From: Thalassomonas viridans
GTDB lineage: Bacteria > Pseudomonadota > Gammaproteobacteria > Enterobacterales > Alteromonadaceae
Assembly (NCBI RefSeq): GCF_000948985.2
Contig: NZ_CP059733.1
Coordinates: 4,030,001 to 4,094,000, forward strand
DNA: 64,000 nucleotides
Direction: 5' to 3'
The notes beneath the pieces are model-generated. The model saw only the letters and a list, made by a program, of their open reading frames with translations. It did no database searches and had not been told where the DNA came from. Positions 9,250 to 18,464 of the stretch are shown one piece after another (within the stretch, counting starts at the first letter, position 1; each line of letters starts with the position of its first letter). The position numbers were made by a program, and so were the translations under genes.

Positions 9250-11100
9250 ATGAAAACTAAAGCATTTAAATTAACCGGTGTTGCCCTGTTAGTGGCCGCA
9301 ACACTTACCGGCTGTAACCAGACCACCTCCAGCGCATCAGCGCCCCAGGCCGACCAGGCCCAGGTGAAGAAAACCTTAACCGCCAAAGACGCCGACAGTT
9401 TTCTGGCCCGTGTCAGCGACGAAATGGTGCGCTTAAACCTGGAAGGTGCCCGTGCGGAATGGATTTATCAGAACTTTATCACCGAAGATACCGCCGCCCT
9501 TTCCTCCGCCGCCAACCAAAAGTCCACCGAAGCCGGTGTACGTTTTGCCATGGAAGCCGCCAAGTTTGATGATGTGCAGGTAACGCCGGACCAGCGCCGT
9601 AAACTTAACTTTTTAAAGCAAAGCCTGGTGATCCCCGCCCCTCAGGATTCGGCCAAATCGGCTGAACTGGCCAAAATTGGCGCCGAGCTTGGCAGCCTTT
9701 ACGGTAAAGGCACCTATACCACCAAAGCCGGTGAAAAATTAAGCCTGGGCGATATGACAGCGATCATGGCCACCTCACGTGATTACGATGAACTACTGGA
9801 ATTATGGCAGGGATGGCGTGAAGTCAGCCCGCCGATGAAAGACTTATATACCCGCCAGGCGGAGTTGGCCAATGAAGGGGCCAAAGGCCTGGGTTACCAG
9901 GACTTAGGCATAATGTGGCGCTCTAACTACGACATGTCTCCCAATGAATTTGCCAATGAACTTGACCGTTTATGGGGCCAGGTAAAACCTCTGTACGATG
10001 ACTTACATTGTTATGTCCGCTCTGAGCTGGGTGAAAAATACGGCACAGACAAGGTACCGCAAGACGGCCCAATCCCTGCCCATTTATTAGGTAACATGTG
10101 GGCACAAACCTGGGGCAACATTTATGATCAGGTTGCTCCGGAAAATGCCGATCCGGGATACGATGTTACCAAGCAATTAGCCGTTCATGGCTATGACGAA
10201 AAGCAAATGGTTAAAGGGGCAGAAAACTTCTTTACTTCCCTTGGCTTTGAACCTCTGCCGGAAACCTTCTGGCAACGTTCGCTCTTTACCAAGCCGGCAG
10301 ACCGTGATGTCGTGTGCCACGCTTCTGCCTGGGACTTAGACGCCAAAGACGATATCCGTATCAAGATGTGTATCCAGCGCACCGGTGAAGAATTCTCGGT
10401 GATCCATCACGAGCTGGGGCATAACTTCTACCAGCGCGCCTACCAGAACCAGCCGGTATTCTACCAAAACAGCGCCAACGACGGCTTCCATGAAGCCATC
10501 GGTGATACCATAGCCCTGTCTGTAACGCCGAAATACCTGAAAGAAATCGGCCTGATCGACACAATTCCGGATGAGTCTAAAGATATCGGCCTGCTGATGA
10601 AAATGGCGCTGGATAAAGTCGCCTTCTTACCTTTCGGCCTGCTGGTTGACCAATGGCGCTGGAAAGTATTTTCCGGTGAGATCACCCCGGAAAACTACAA
10701 CACCGCCTGGTGGGAACTGCGTGAGAAATACCAGGGCGTAAGCGCACCGGTTGCCCGTGATAAAGACGCCTTCGATCCGGGGGCCAAATATCACGTACCT
10801 GCGAATACCCCTTATTCCCGCTACTTCCTGGCGCATATCCAGCAGTTCGAATTCCACCGCGCCTTGTGTGAAATTTCCGGGAATACCGATCCTATCCACC
10901 GTTGTTCTATCTATAACAACAAGGATGCCGGTAAAGCCCTTAATACCGTATTAGAAATGGGCTCTAGCATGCCATGGCAGCAAGCCTACAAGGTATTGAC
11001 CGGCAATGAGCAAATGGATGCCACCGCCATTTTAGACTACTTTGCCCCGCTGCACGCCTGGTTAAAAGAGAAAAACAAAGGCAAACAATGCGGTTTTTAA
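9250..11100 (+). CDS. M2-family zinc peptidyl-dipeptidase (ACE-like) lipoprotein
   Basis: A 616-residue protein homologous to angiotensin-converting enzyme. The N-terminus is a lipoprotein signal (MKTKAFKLTGVALLVAATL, lipobox LTGC), so it is anchored in a membrane facing the periplasm or the surface. The zinc motif is H387-E388-L389-G390-H391 with the third ligand E415 in HEAIGD, both exactly spaced for family M2. The family clears C-terminal dipeptides from oligopeptides, which would suit peptide scavenging in a marine heterotroph. It is a single gene with its own upstream region and a terminator hairpin at 11127-11162. No truncation is visible. Confidence 0.93.
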   Translation: MKTKAFKLTGVALLVAATLTGCNQTTSSASAPQADQAQVKKTLTAKDADSFLARVSDEMVRLNLEGARAEWIYQNFITEDTAALSSAANQKSTEAGVRFAMEAAKFDDVQVTPDQRRKLNFLKQSLVIPAPQDSAKSAELAKIGAELGSLYGKGTYTTKAGEKLSLGDMTAIMATSRDYDELLELWQGWREVSPPMKDLYTRQAELANEGAKGLGYQDLGIMWRSNYDMSPNEFANELDRLWGQVKPLYDDLHCYVRSELGEKYGTDKVPQDGPIPAHLLGNMWAQTWGNIYDQVAPENADPGYDVTKQLAVHGYDEKQMVKGAENFFTSLGFEPLPETFWQRSLFTKPADRDVVCHASAWDLDAKDDIRIKMCIQRTGEEFSVIHHELGHNFYQRAYQNQPVFYQNSANDGFHEAIGDTIALSVTPKYLKEIGLIDTIPDESKDIGLLMKMALDKVAFLPFGLLVDQWRWKVFSGEITPENYNTAWWELREKYQGVSAPVARDKDAFDPGAKYHVPANTPYSRYFLAHIQQFEFHRALCEISGNTDPIHRCSIYNNKDAGKALNTVLEMGSSMPWQQAYKVLTGNEQMDATAILDYFAPLHAWLKEKNKGKQCGF

Positions 11101-11126
11101 GCTAAACCTTAACGGTTAACTTTTCT

Positions 11127-11162
11127 AAGCCCTTCATTAGCAATAATGAGGGGCTTATTTTT
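11127..11162 (+). terminator. Rho-independent terminator after the M2 peptidase
   Basis: TAAGCCC-TTCATTA, loop GCAA, TAATGAGGGGCTTA and a TTTTT tract form a long hairpin 26 bases behind the peptidase stop. Confidence 0.85.
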
Positions 11163-11336
11163 AAGCGAGTACCAAGTTTTCCCGATATCAGCACCCTATT
11201 TCCCCATATGGGAACTTAAATACTCCCCTGGCATAAGCAATAAAAGATTAGCTCATAGAAAACAAGACTTTAATTCCCTGGTACGCATATTGCCCTTGAA
11301 CATTACTCCCAAAGAAAAACCAACAAGGACCAAAAT

Positions 11337-12209
11337 ATGCGCTTACTGCAAACCAAGACTAAATTCCCCCGGATATTGCTTAGCACCTTATTCGCACTGA
11401 CCACAGCCATCAGCACGGCAGATGCCACACCCAACAGCATTAAACTGGGTAAATTCGGCTCCCGCCCTACCACAGAAATTTCCATTAACGGTTCCGAGCC
11501 CTTTACCGTCATTATCGATACCGGCTTTAGCGGCGGTCTGATGTTGGACAAAACCTTGATGCAGACTTTAGACCTGACCTATATCAATACCACCCAGATG
11601 CAAAATATGGGAAAAGGCAAGGTAATGGCTATCGACAACTACCGGGGAGAAACTCTGGATTTTGGCAACTTCAGCCTGGAACTGGACAGCATCAGCAGCC
11701 ATAACAAAAGCATCTTGGCCAGCACCGACATGCCCAAAGGAGTATTAAGTGCCTGGGCTCTTTCCCCGGGCACCTTCACCTTAGACTATGCCAATAACAC
11801 CTTAATCCATGACAGCGAAAAACGCCTCGATGCCGGGCAGCAAGGTATACTGCCTTTAGAAACAGAACAGCAAATGTTTCCCAGTTTTGACGTTAATATT
11901 GACGGCCAGGTTTTCAAAGGCCATCTGGATACCGGCTCTCCTTCCGTTATTACCTTACCCTTAGCACTGAAGGACAAGTTTGAATACCAACAAGCCCCTA
12001 AAATCACAGGCAAGGCAAGAATGCCGGGACGGAAGCTGGATATCTGGTCGGGAAAGCTTAAAGGAGACGTAACCATAGGCCAGGTGCGGCTTGATTCCCC
12101 CGAAGTTAAATTTCTCGACGGCATCCCGGGCGTCAATATAGGTTCGGCTTTTATCAAAAACCATAAGGTTTCGGTAGATATTGAAAACAAGCTGATGCGA
12201 CTGCATTAA
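11337..12209 (+). CDS. Periplasmic retropepsin-like aspartyl protease
   Basis: A 290-residue protein with a signal peptide (hydrophobic RILLSTLFALTTAISTADA) and two aspartyl-protease half-domains. The catalytic triplets are D61-T62-G63 in IIDTGFSGG and D198-T199-G200 in HLDTGSPSV, so one chain carries both halves of the active site. This is the layout of bacterial retropepsin-like proteins (PF13650/PF13975 type). The substrate is unknown. The ATG at 11337 has an AAGGA ribosome binding site eight bases upstream. An inverted repeat TTCCC-N5-GGGAA (11200-11214) lies 120 bases upstream and could be an operator. It converges with rimO over a shared terminator. Confidence 0.85.
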   Translation: MRLLQTKTKFPRILLSTLFALTTAISTADATPNSIKLGKFGSRPTTEISINGSEPFTVIIDTGFSGGLMLDKTLMQTLDLTYINTTQMQNMGKGKVMAIDNYRGETLDFGNFSLELDSISSHNKSILASTDMPKGVLSAWALSPGTFTLDYANNTLIHDSEKRLDAGQQGILPLETEQQMFPSFDVNIDGQVFKGHLDTGSPSVITLPLALKDKFEYQQAPKITGKARMPGRKLDIWSGKLKGDVTIGQVRLDSPEVKFLDGIPGVNIGSAFIKNHKVSVDIENKLMRLH

Positions 12210-12273
12210 CCCGGGACTGATCAGCACACCCCGACTCTTTACCATACATGGCACCGACACAATATCTCCCATA

Positions 12274-12312
12274 AAAAAAGCCCGGTAACAGTTAACCGTT
12301 ACCGGGCCTTGT
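12274..12312. terminator. Bidirectional terminator between the aspartyl protease and rimO
   Basis: AAAAAAGCCCGGTAAC, a short loop and GTTACCGGGCCTT form a strong GC-rich stem between two convergent genes. The T side is shorter than the A side, so it fits the minus-strand gene (rimO) best. Confidence 0.85.
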
Positions 12313-12339
12313 TATGCTTTTCTTACTGGCAAATAGGGA

Positions 12340-13761
12340 TTAATCTTCTACCCGCACGCCCCAGACATCATGCTCGTCGGCATGGATAATCTGCACCCAC
12401 ACCTGATCGCCGGGCTGAACATCAAACTCATCGGTCAGATAAACCTTACCGTCAACCTCGGGCGCATCCATATAGCTGCGGCCAACCGCGCCTTCACTGT
12501 TCACTTCATCGATTAACACCAGGTATTCCTGGCCGATACGCTGTTGCAGTTTATCGGCACTGATCTGCGCCTGCACCGCCATAAAACGCTGTAAACGCTC
12601 CTCTTTAACGGCTTCGTCAATTTGATCCGGCAAGTCATTGGCCTTGGCCCCTTCTACCGGTGAATATTTGAAGCAGCCGACCCGGTCAAGCTGGGCTTCC
12701 TGCAGAAACGCCAGCAACTCTTCAAATTCTTCTTCCGTTTCCCCCGGGAAACCGACGATAAAGGTGGAACGGATCACCAGCTCGGGACAAATCTCCCGCC
12801 ACTTTTTAATGCGCTCTAAGGTACGCTCCGGACTGCCGGGGCGCTTCATCAGTTTTAAGATACGTTTATTGGCATGCTGGAACGGAATATCCAGGTAAGG
12901 CAGAATCTTACCTTCCGCCATCAGCGGAATAATATTATCGACATGAGGATAGGGATACACGTAATGCAGCCTTACCCAAACGCCCATTTTCGATAATTGC
13001 TCACACAGGGCCTGCATATGGGTTTTCACCGGCATGCCGTCCCAGAAGTCGGTTTTATTTTTAACATCGGCGCCGTATGCCGAGGTATCCTGGGAAATCA
13101 CCAGCAACTCTTTGACCCCGGCATTTACCAGGCGTTTGGCTTCCCCCAGCACGTCCCCTACCGGGCGAGAATCCAAATCGCCGCGCATCGACGGGATAAT
13201 GCAGAAAGTGCAGCGGTGATCACAACCTTCCGATATTTTCAGGTAGGCAAAATGTTTCGGGGTCAGCTTAACGCCGTGATCCGGCACCAGGGAGATAAAA
13301 GGATCGTGTTCAGGCTTAGTCACATGCTCATGCACCTGATTAAGCACTTCCTCATAGGCATGCGGCCCGGTCACGCCAAGCACGTTGGGATGAATTTCGG
13401 TAATTTCATCTTCTTTGGCGCCTAAACAGCCGGTCACCAGTACCTTGCCATTTTCCGTCAATGCTTCGCCGATAGTATCCAGGGACTCTTTTACGGCCGA
13501 GTCAATAAAACCACAGGTATTGACGATCACCAGCTCGGCATCGTCATAGCTGTTAACCACATCATACCCTTCGGTTCTCAGCTGGGTCAGGATACGTTCG
13601 GAGTCCACCAAATTTTTCGGACAGCCAAGTGAAATAAAACCTATGCGTGAACGCTTTGCTTCTCCTCCCCGGGGTGCAAGTTCAGCCTGATTCGCTTCAA
13701 TCGTTTTCGAAGGAATATCTAAAGTCGTGGTTTGCTTGGGATCAAATTGTTCAACTGTCAT
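12340..13761 (-). CDS. rimO: Ribosomal protein S12 methylthiotransferase RimO
   Basis: A 473-residue radical-SAM enzyme that adds a methylthio group to the conserved Asp of ribosomal protein S12. Domain order is the N-terminal MTTase domain ([18 protein letters not shown], with further cluster cysteines in VNTCGFID and VTGCLGA), the radical-SAM core with the CxxxCxxC motif CDHRCTFC near residue 178, and a C-terminal TRAM domain. It is about 30 residues longer than E. coli RimO, the extra being at the N-terminus before the RIGFISLG segment; a later start would need a non-ATG codon, so the ATG at 13761 is kept. It stands alone on the minus strand next to the T6SS locus. Confidence 0.96.
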   Translation of the reverse strand: MTVEQFDPKQTTTLDIPSKTIEANQAELAPRGGEAKRSRIGFISLGCPKNLVDSERILTQLRTEGYDVVNSYDDAELVIVNTCGFIDSAVKESLDTIGEALTENGKVLVTGCLGAKEDEITEIHPNVLGVTGPHAYEEVLNQVHEHVTKPEHDPFISLVPDHGVKLTPKHFAYLKISEGCDHRCTFCIIPSMRGDLDSRPVGDVLGEAKRLVNAGVKELLVISQDTSAYGADVKNKTDFWDGMPVKTHMQALCEQLSKMGVWVRLHYVYPYPHVDNIIPLMAEGKILPYLDIPFQHANKRILKLMKRPGSPERTLERIKKWREICPELVIRSTFIVGFPGETEEEFEELLAFLQEAQLDRVGCFKYSPVEGAKANDLPDQIDEAVKEERLQRFMAVQAQISADKLQQRIGQEYLVLIDEVNSEGAVGRSYMDAPEVDGKVYLTDEFDVQPGDQVWVQIIHADEHDVWGVRVED

Positions 13762-13806
13762 GGACTACCTTGGCGCTTGGCTTTCTACATCATATAAATA
13801 TCTAAG

Positions 13807-13825
13807 GTAAAGCCGGTGGCTTTAC
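13807..13825. repeat. Perfect 8-bp inverted repeat in the rimO upstream region
   Basis: GTAAAGCC, loop GGT, GGCTTTAC. It lies 46-64 bases upstream of the rimO start in the 140-base gap between rimO and the T6SS tail genes. There is no T-tract, so it is either a leader hairpin, a protein-binding site or part of a weak terminator for the T6SS operon. Confidence 0.4.
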
Positions 13826-13901
13826 GAAGTTGCGCGATTATACAGGAAAGTATTTATCAGGGGAAATAACGATATGTTACTAACCGAATATTACAACTGA
13901 C

Positions 13902-14984
13902 TTAACCTGAAACTTGCCAGGAATATAAGGCAAGCGCCTGATACAGAGACCGGGATTGTTCAAGCTGTACAACTTTGCCCGCCAACGCCTCTTGCTTATA
14001 GCCGTTATAAATATGGAGTAAATTATATAAACCTGTGACGCAGCCAAGCTCGCCGGTAAATAAAGCGCTCTGGATAATATTTACCCTCGGCGACAGGCAT
14101 GGAGCCAGTCTCAGATAGGCATCTAACCAGGGCTGGGACAACTCCTCAGCGCCATTACCCGGCAGATAGAGGTTATCGATTTTATCTTTTTGCCCGGACA
14201 AGAACTGAGAAACCTTTAAGAACATACTTTCTGTGCCTTGACTACGCTGTGTTAAACTGGTGCTTTCCTGCGCGAGCAAATCTATGCTTATGCCCCGGCT
14301 TTCCGGGTGCCTGGCTGGCCTGATGCAGGTCAGTATTGCTCCTTCCGACGGTACTATACCGCTATCACTTTCTGCACCGATCAACTGCTTATCCTGTGCC
14401 AGAGCACTAAGTTCGTGATAAAGACTGTCCACCGCAATTAAATATATCCCGGGAATATCCGGGTTTGTTTTTTCTTTCCCTTCCCCCGCAGTAGCCTTGC
14501 CCTTTAATAACTCCACGGCCGAAGTTAATGCCATAGGCAGTGCCGCCCGGCCAAAGGGAAAAATCTGACTGACTTTATGGCTGAATAAAACCGGAAACGT
14601 CTTTTTTAAGCGCCCGGCCCAGGCAAGCAAGTATTGCTCTTCTTCGGCAGCACTGACCTGCTCCGGCAAAGGTTCCCGGGACAACTCAGGCAATAGCCAA
14701 AAAACCGGCATTTGGCTATAGGAAGAGGTTGGAGTACAAACCGGTTTTTCTGAGTTCATATCTGCAAACAAGCGTAAAAGCACCTGCTCAACCCGCTCCA
14801 ATTTATTGCCGGATATGCAGCTTTGCTTCTCATCCGGTAAGCGGCAAAAAGCGGATACCACCTGAGAGCCGTTTTCAAGCCTTGAATAAGAGGTGTCCAT
14901 TGGTAATTTATCCAGGTTCATCGCCCTATCAGGACAGGTGTCACTGCCAAGTAAAACCCGGGTATGCTCCAGAACATAATACAT
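13902..14984 (-). CDS. T6SS-associated degenerate thiolase/ketosynthase-like protein
   Basis: A 360-residue protein. The middle reads like a beta-ketoacyl synthase: FPFGRAALPMALTSAVELL followed by YLIAVDSLYHELSALAQDK and SGIVPSEGAILTCI, which parallels the VDSL...L...IPGEGAA pattern of that fold. The usual nucleophile-cysteine motif is not seen, so it is probably not an active condensing enzyme. Similar ketosynthase-like proteins occur in auxiliary T6SS clusters beside PAAR and HEAT-type proteins (from memory); their role is unknown. I start it at the ATG at 14984, which overlaps the stop of the upstream gene by one base (TGATG). It is the last gene of the T6SS transcript. Confidence 0.6.
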   Translation of the reverse strand: MYYVLEHTRVLLGSDTCPDRAMNLDKLPMDTSYSRLENGSQVVSAFCRLPDEKQSCISGNKLERVEQVLLRLFADMNSEKPVCTPTSSYSQMPVFWLLPELSREPLPEQVSAAEEEQYLLAWAGRLKKTFPVLFSHKVSQIFPFGRAALPMALTSAVELLKGKATAGEGKEKTNPDIPGIYLIAVDSLYHELSALAQDKQLIGAESDSGIVPSEGAILTCIRPARHPESRGISIDLLAQESTSLTQRSQGTESMFLKVSQFLSGQKDKIDNLYLPGNGAEELSQPWLDAYLRLAPCLSPRVNIIQSALFTGELGCVTGLYNLLHIYNGYKQEALAGKVVQLEQSRSLYQALALYSWQVSG

Positions 14985-16318
14985 CAACCGGCCACCGCTA
15001 AATAATAACAGCCTCTTTGCTGCGGAGCTAAAACCTTTTGATATAAACGGGCATAACGATAATGTAATAAACTGCCCTGTATCAGTGCCCTTTCTATATT
15101 TTCCAGGGTTAGCGGCAGTCCGTCAAACAAGCGCGGTGGCACTCCTTTTTGCCCCGTCTCTTGTTCTGTCTGTTGGCCCTGCACAGCTTCTTGTCCTGCT
15201 TGCGGCTCTGCCGGCATTTGATTTACCGTTAACACCTGCTGCCAGGTGGCCAGGATTTTTGCGCCATAATAGCCCAGATCCGTCAGCCTTTGTTCCTCAT
15301 CACTTGCAAACTGGACGGCTAACGGAATAAACAAATCCAGCTTATTTCCCAACAATAAACGCAGGGCGGTAAAGGCTTGTTGCCTATAAGCCGGCTGCTG
15401 CAGATAGCGGGCAAGGAAAGGAATAAACTTGCTATAACCACTCAGGGCCATAACAAACATTAAATGCTCTGCCAGTTTTTTTCTCTCGCTTTGCTCTTGT
15501 GCCTGATCAGCAGCAAGCCCCTCTTGCCGGGTGCTTAAATAATTAATCACCCGGGTCAGAGCAGCTTCATCCAAAGAAACAATAAAGATTTCAAAAAGAT
15601 GGCTGTTTAAATATTCATGCTCGATAAACTGCCTTAACAGAACCTGCGGCTCGTATTCTCTCCTATCGGCAGCTGAAGCCTTAAAAGCTTGAGTATTGTC
15701 GGCAGCCGTTAACAAAACCCTGATGTAGAGGCGACTTAAAGGTGTCTGGCTTACAATATATGCTTCCAGTGCTGAAATATCCTGCCATGCTTCACTTTCA
15801 CCGGGATTAATGGCAGAGGATACCGCTTGCCTTAAGGTGTTTTGATAATATTCCCCCAGAAGGCAGACATGATAAGCCGCAAAATTCTCTTTGACGAAGG
15901 CAGATAAACCAGAGGATAGATAAAGGTTTTTTCCGGTGTTTTCCCCCACTCTCAAAGCCAACTCGGCGGCCATCAATTGTAATGCGGGTTCACCCCTTTG
16001 GCCCAGCGAGCGAATAACCTCATCCGCAAGCGCCTGCTGACGATACAGTATGAGCTGTAACAGTAGCAATAAATCATCCGGTACAAAGTCCGTATTCTCC
16101 CTGATAGCTTCAACCAGTTCAGCAGCATTTTCAACCTGAAACAAAGTCCGTTGAATGCTGGCTTCCTGTCCGTTGCTTTTAGTTTTTCTCAATAGACACA
16201 GGCAAGCCATAAGAGCTCGGGTATTGTCATCCAGGTTTTTCTTGCAGCTATGAAAGTTTTGGCTGATAACCCGCCTTTGCGCCAATAGCTCCATAAGATA
16301 CAAACTTGTCTCTGCCAT
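14984..16318 (-). CDS. T6SS-associated HEAT-like helical repeat protein (TIGR02270-like)
   Basis: A 444-residue, Leu- and Ala-rich, almost entirely helical protein. The repeated pattern of paired helices (for example EHLMFVMALSGYSKFIPFL, then AFTALRLLLGNKLDLFIPL) and its place in a T6SS locus point to the HEAT-repeat TIGR02270-type family found with auxiliary T6SS genes. A Gln/Glu-rich linker (about residues 370-395) precedes the C-terminal part. There is no signal peptide. The ATG at 16318 has AGGGA just upstream; a GTG one codon earlier is less likely. Translation is coupled to the ketosynthase-like gene by a one-base overlap. It could be an adaptor or chaperone for the PAAR/VgrG tip, but this is inference. 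Confidence 0.6.
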   Translation of the reverse strand: MAETSLYLMELLAQRRVISQNFHSCKKNLDDNTRALMACLCLLRKTKSNGQEASIQRTLFQVENAAELVEAIRENTDFVPDDLLLLLQLILYRQQALADEVIRSLGQRGEPALQLMAAELALRVGENTGKNLYLSSGLSAFVKENFAAYHVCLLGEYYQNTLRQAVSSAINPGESEAWQDISALEAYIVSQTPLSRLYIRVLLTAADNTQAFKASAADRREYEPQVLLRQFIEHEYLNSHLFEIFIVSLDEAALTRVINYLSTRQEGLAADQAQEQSERKKLAEHLMFVMALSGYSKFIPFLARYLQQPAYRQQAFTALRLLLGNKLDLFIPLAVQFASDEEQRLTDLGYYGAKILATWQQVLTVNQMPAEPQAGQEAVQGQQTEQETGQKGVPPRLFDGLPLTLENIERALIQGSLLHYRYARLYQKVLAPQQRGCYYLAVAG

Positions 16319-16380
16319 CACATCCCTGCGCTTGTTTTCTTTATTAAAATTTCCATTAAGATTACAGAAACAGCAAAAAC

Positions 16381-16674
16381 TTAGTCACCGATTAATACCG
16401 TAGGGTTGCCCACTAAGATTTTTCCGCCATGAACAGTGCCATCACCCACCCGGGCAGCGGGTTTACCGTTGATGCTGACACTTCCAGAACCGACATTTAT
16501 CGTATCAGGGGGACCGACACATACGGCTTTGTCCCCTTTACGGGCAGCGGGTAAACCGCCAATTTTCACATTAGGTGAACCGACAATCACAGGCCCACCG
16601 ACATGGGGCACAGGCCCTGGATTGACCTTAGGACAGGCATGAAAACTGGTTACTATTGCGGCTGGCATACCCAT
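16381..16674 (-). CDS. PAAR-domain spike-tip protein
   Basis: A 97-residue protein made almost wholly of a PAAR domain, which caps the VgrG trimer as a sharp tip and may carry effectors. Visible features are the N-terminal GMPAAIV, the VTSFHACPKV segment, and repeated Gly-Pro and Gly-Lys-Pro-Ala-Ala motifs (IGGLPAARKGD, INGKPAARVGD). The repeat spacing and length suit a PAAR-only protein of the DUF4150 type. It lies downstream of the effector/immunity pair and upstream of the HEAT-like gene in the same direction, so it likely forms the tip of the VgrG-loaded spike. Confidence 0.9.
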   Translation of the reverse strand: MGMPAAIVTSFHACPKVNPGPVPHVGGPVIVGSPNVKIGGLPAARKGDKAVCVGPPDTINVGSGSVSINGKPAARVGDGTVHGGKILVGNPTVLIGD

Positions 16675-16795
16675 TTTTTATTCCTTTAAATAACAGTGAA
16701 GTACACTTTATTGCTTTGTCATTATACAATGATCAACCTTCTATAAAATTTATGCTCGACTAAAAATATTGAAGTAGCTATAAAATCACAAATAA

Positions 16796-17275
16796 TCAAA
16801 CACTCTTCATTGCTTCAAGTAATCTTTTCTCTTTTAAGGTGTAATAAGGTATTGCGAAACGAGAAAACTTTAAACGCCCATGAGGTCTGGAGTAATTAGT
16901 TATAGTAACTCCGGATTCAAACTCCTTAAGACAATTTGGAGTAAATCGTACCTCAAGATCTTCATCGTTAAATATATGTCCATAGTGCAACACATCTACT
17001 GGTGCTCCTCCCTGGCCAGGCTTTTTCCAGAATCTATTTTCAATAACATCTACTAACCAAGGTATTGCATTAAGTGGCAGGATAAACTGCTCCAAACTAT
17101 AACCGGGCTCATCTTCATCCAAATAATTTCCAACTTTCCATACTTCTTTACGGAGAAAAATAGCTACGTCACTAGTTTTAATCAAATAAAGTAATTCTCC
17201 ATCTTTAAAGGCATCAACTAGCTCAGTAACAATATGATGGCCCACAGGTAAGTTTTGAGTGTCTAAAAAAGTCAT
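16796..17275 (-). CDS. Putative T6SS immunity protein
   Basis: A 159-residue acidic protein of no family that I recognise. It has no signal peptide or membrane segment. It is called an immunity candidate on position: it starts seven bases behind the stop of the probable effector, with a ribosome binding site AGGAAG overlapping that gap, and is followed by PAAR. Like the effector's C-terminal half it is AT-richer than the surrounding T6SS genes, as expected for a swapped toxin/immunity cassette. If it is cytoplasmic, the toxin would act in the cytoplasm. The sequence alone does not prove the function. Confidence 0.55.
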   Translation of the reverse strand: MTFLDTQNLPVGHHIVTELVDAFKDGELLYLIKTSDVAIFLRKEVWKVGNYLDEDEPGYSLEQFILPLNAIPWLVDVIENRFWKKPGQGGAPVDVLHYGHIFNDEDLEVRFTPNCLKEFESGVTITNYSRPHGRLKFSRFAIPYYTLKEKRLLEAMKSV

Positions 17276-17282
17276 ATTCTTC

Positions 17283-18464
17283 CTAAGTTATTTTTTTAGC
17301 AGAAACACGGGCAATAGCTTCACGGTCTGATAATTCATCCATAGTTTCGGGAGATTTTTCAAAAGTTATAGTTTCTAAAGTGCCATGCTGCCCCTTAGAT
17401 AAATAACCTGACTCACCGGTAGTCTTGGTTAAGCCATCCCCGGAAAAGTGTTCGTTGGTACCTACTTCTATCGTATATTCATGACGAGCCATGAAGGCTT
17501 CATAGTCACCATCATCTTTAAAATTTTCCATTGCATATTTTTCTAACTGTTTCCGGTTATATGGATCATTTCCCAGCGTTTTATACGCTTTCATATGAGC
17601 TGCATATTCTTTACTATATTCAGGTGTCATTACCGCTTGTAATTTATCCTGATTGAATTTTTTTACAAACTCAGCTTGTCCAAGTGCTGCAGTATTTTCA
17701 TATGTCGGAATAAAAGTTAAACCGCCATCCTGTTTAAAGTACTCCCCCTGATCGATAATGATAATTTCCCATTCGGCCTCTTCATCCCAAATCATGCCAT
17801 TAAGGTCATTCAACAGTTTGGGATCAGTATCACTATTTTCCATTTGATCAAAAGTAGTCGTCCAGGTAGTTGTTCTGCCAGAGTCTCTTTTAAAACCAAC
17901 AGGATTATCTCCCGATTTTGTCTTTTGCAGTGTTACTACAAACCTAGCTTCGATGGTTCCTTGTGCCACTTGTGCTTCAAGCTCTGCCTGAGAATACTTA
18001 GGTTGGTATTCTCCTGTAGCGATTAACCGCTCTCTTGCTTCTAACTCTTTATTAGCAGGTTCAGTTTTTGCCCGGGCATCTGCGGACTGAACACTTGATG
18101 GCCCGCTATTGCTATCCGCCAATGTTGCTGCCGTTTTATCCAAAGCCTTACCGTTTTGACTCGTTCCCTGCCCGCTTCCTTCTTCCAACACAAGATTATG
18201 ATTTTTTGCAGAACTTGATAACGATTCTTCTCTGCCCCAATGGCCGCTATAGGTCATTCGCGGCTCGTCCATTTTAAAAATCAGCAAATCCCGGCTGAGC
18301 AGGCTAGCCACCAGGTAATCCATCGCCTGCGCCTCACTAAAGCGCGACAGGCTATGCACATCCCCGAGCAGGTAGCACATCAACCGGCTGATAATATCCA
18401 GCGGGTTTTCCATTGATGCAGGGTCGTTAAAAACAGCCGGGCATAATGTTCGCAGGCATAACAT
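17283..18464 (-). CDS. Putative T6SS effector, main reading frame (5' end frameshifted)
   Basis: The open frame has 393 codons from an ATG at 18464, but that ATG has no ribosome binding site and lies inside another open frame (18380-18610) which does. The first about 60 residues (NPLDIISRLMCYLLGDVHSL and on) look like a conserved adaptor region and are GC-rich. From about residue 70 on the sequence is hydrophilic, AT-richer and unfamiliar, with a Ser/Ala/Lys linker and then a possible toxin domain of roughly 230 residues that I cannot name. It lies between VgrG and a small immunity candidate. Joined with the upstream frame by one inserted base it would give 442 residues. Confidence 0.6.
   Translation of the reverse strand: MLCLRTLCPAVFNDPASMENPLDIISRLMCYLLGDVHSLSRFSEAQAMDYLVASLLSRDLLIFKMDEPRMTYSGHWGREESLSSSAKNHNLVLEEGSGQGTSQNGKALDKTAATLADSNSGPSSVQSADARAKTEPANKELEARERLIATGEYQPKYSQAELEAQVAQGTIEARFVVTLQKTKSGDNPVGFKRDSGRTTTWTTTFDQMENSDTDPKLLNDLNGMIWDEEAEWEIIIIDQGEYFKQDGGLTFIPTYENTAALGQAEFVKKFNQDKLQAVMTPEYSKEYAAHMKAYKTLGNDPYNRKQLEKYAMENFKDDGDYEAFMARHEYTIEVGTNEHFSGDGLTKTTGESGYLSKGQHGTLETITFEKSPETMDELSDREAIARVSAKKIT

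Noticed and set aside
18380..18464. Programmed -1 frameshift site in the effector overlap
   Set aside because: The frame change is of the right sign, but no canonical X XXY YYZ heptamer in the needed phase and no clear downstream stimulator were found; a one-base loss in the A5 run is simpler.
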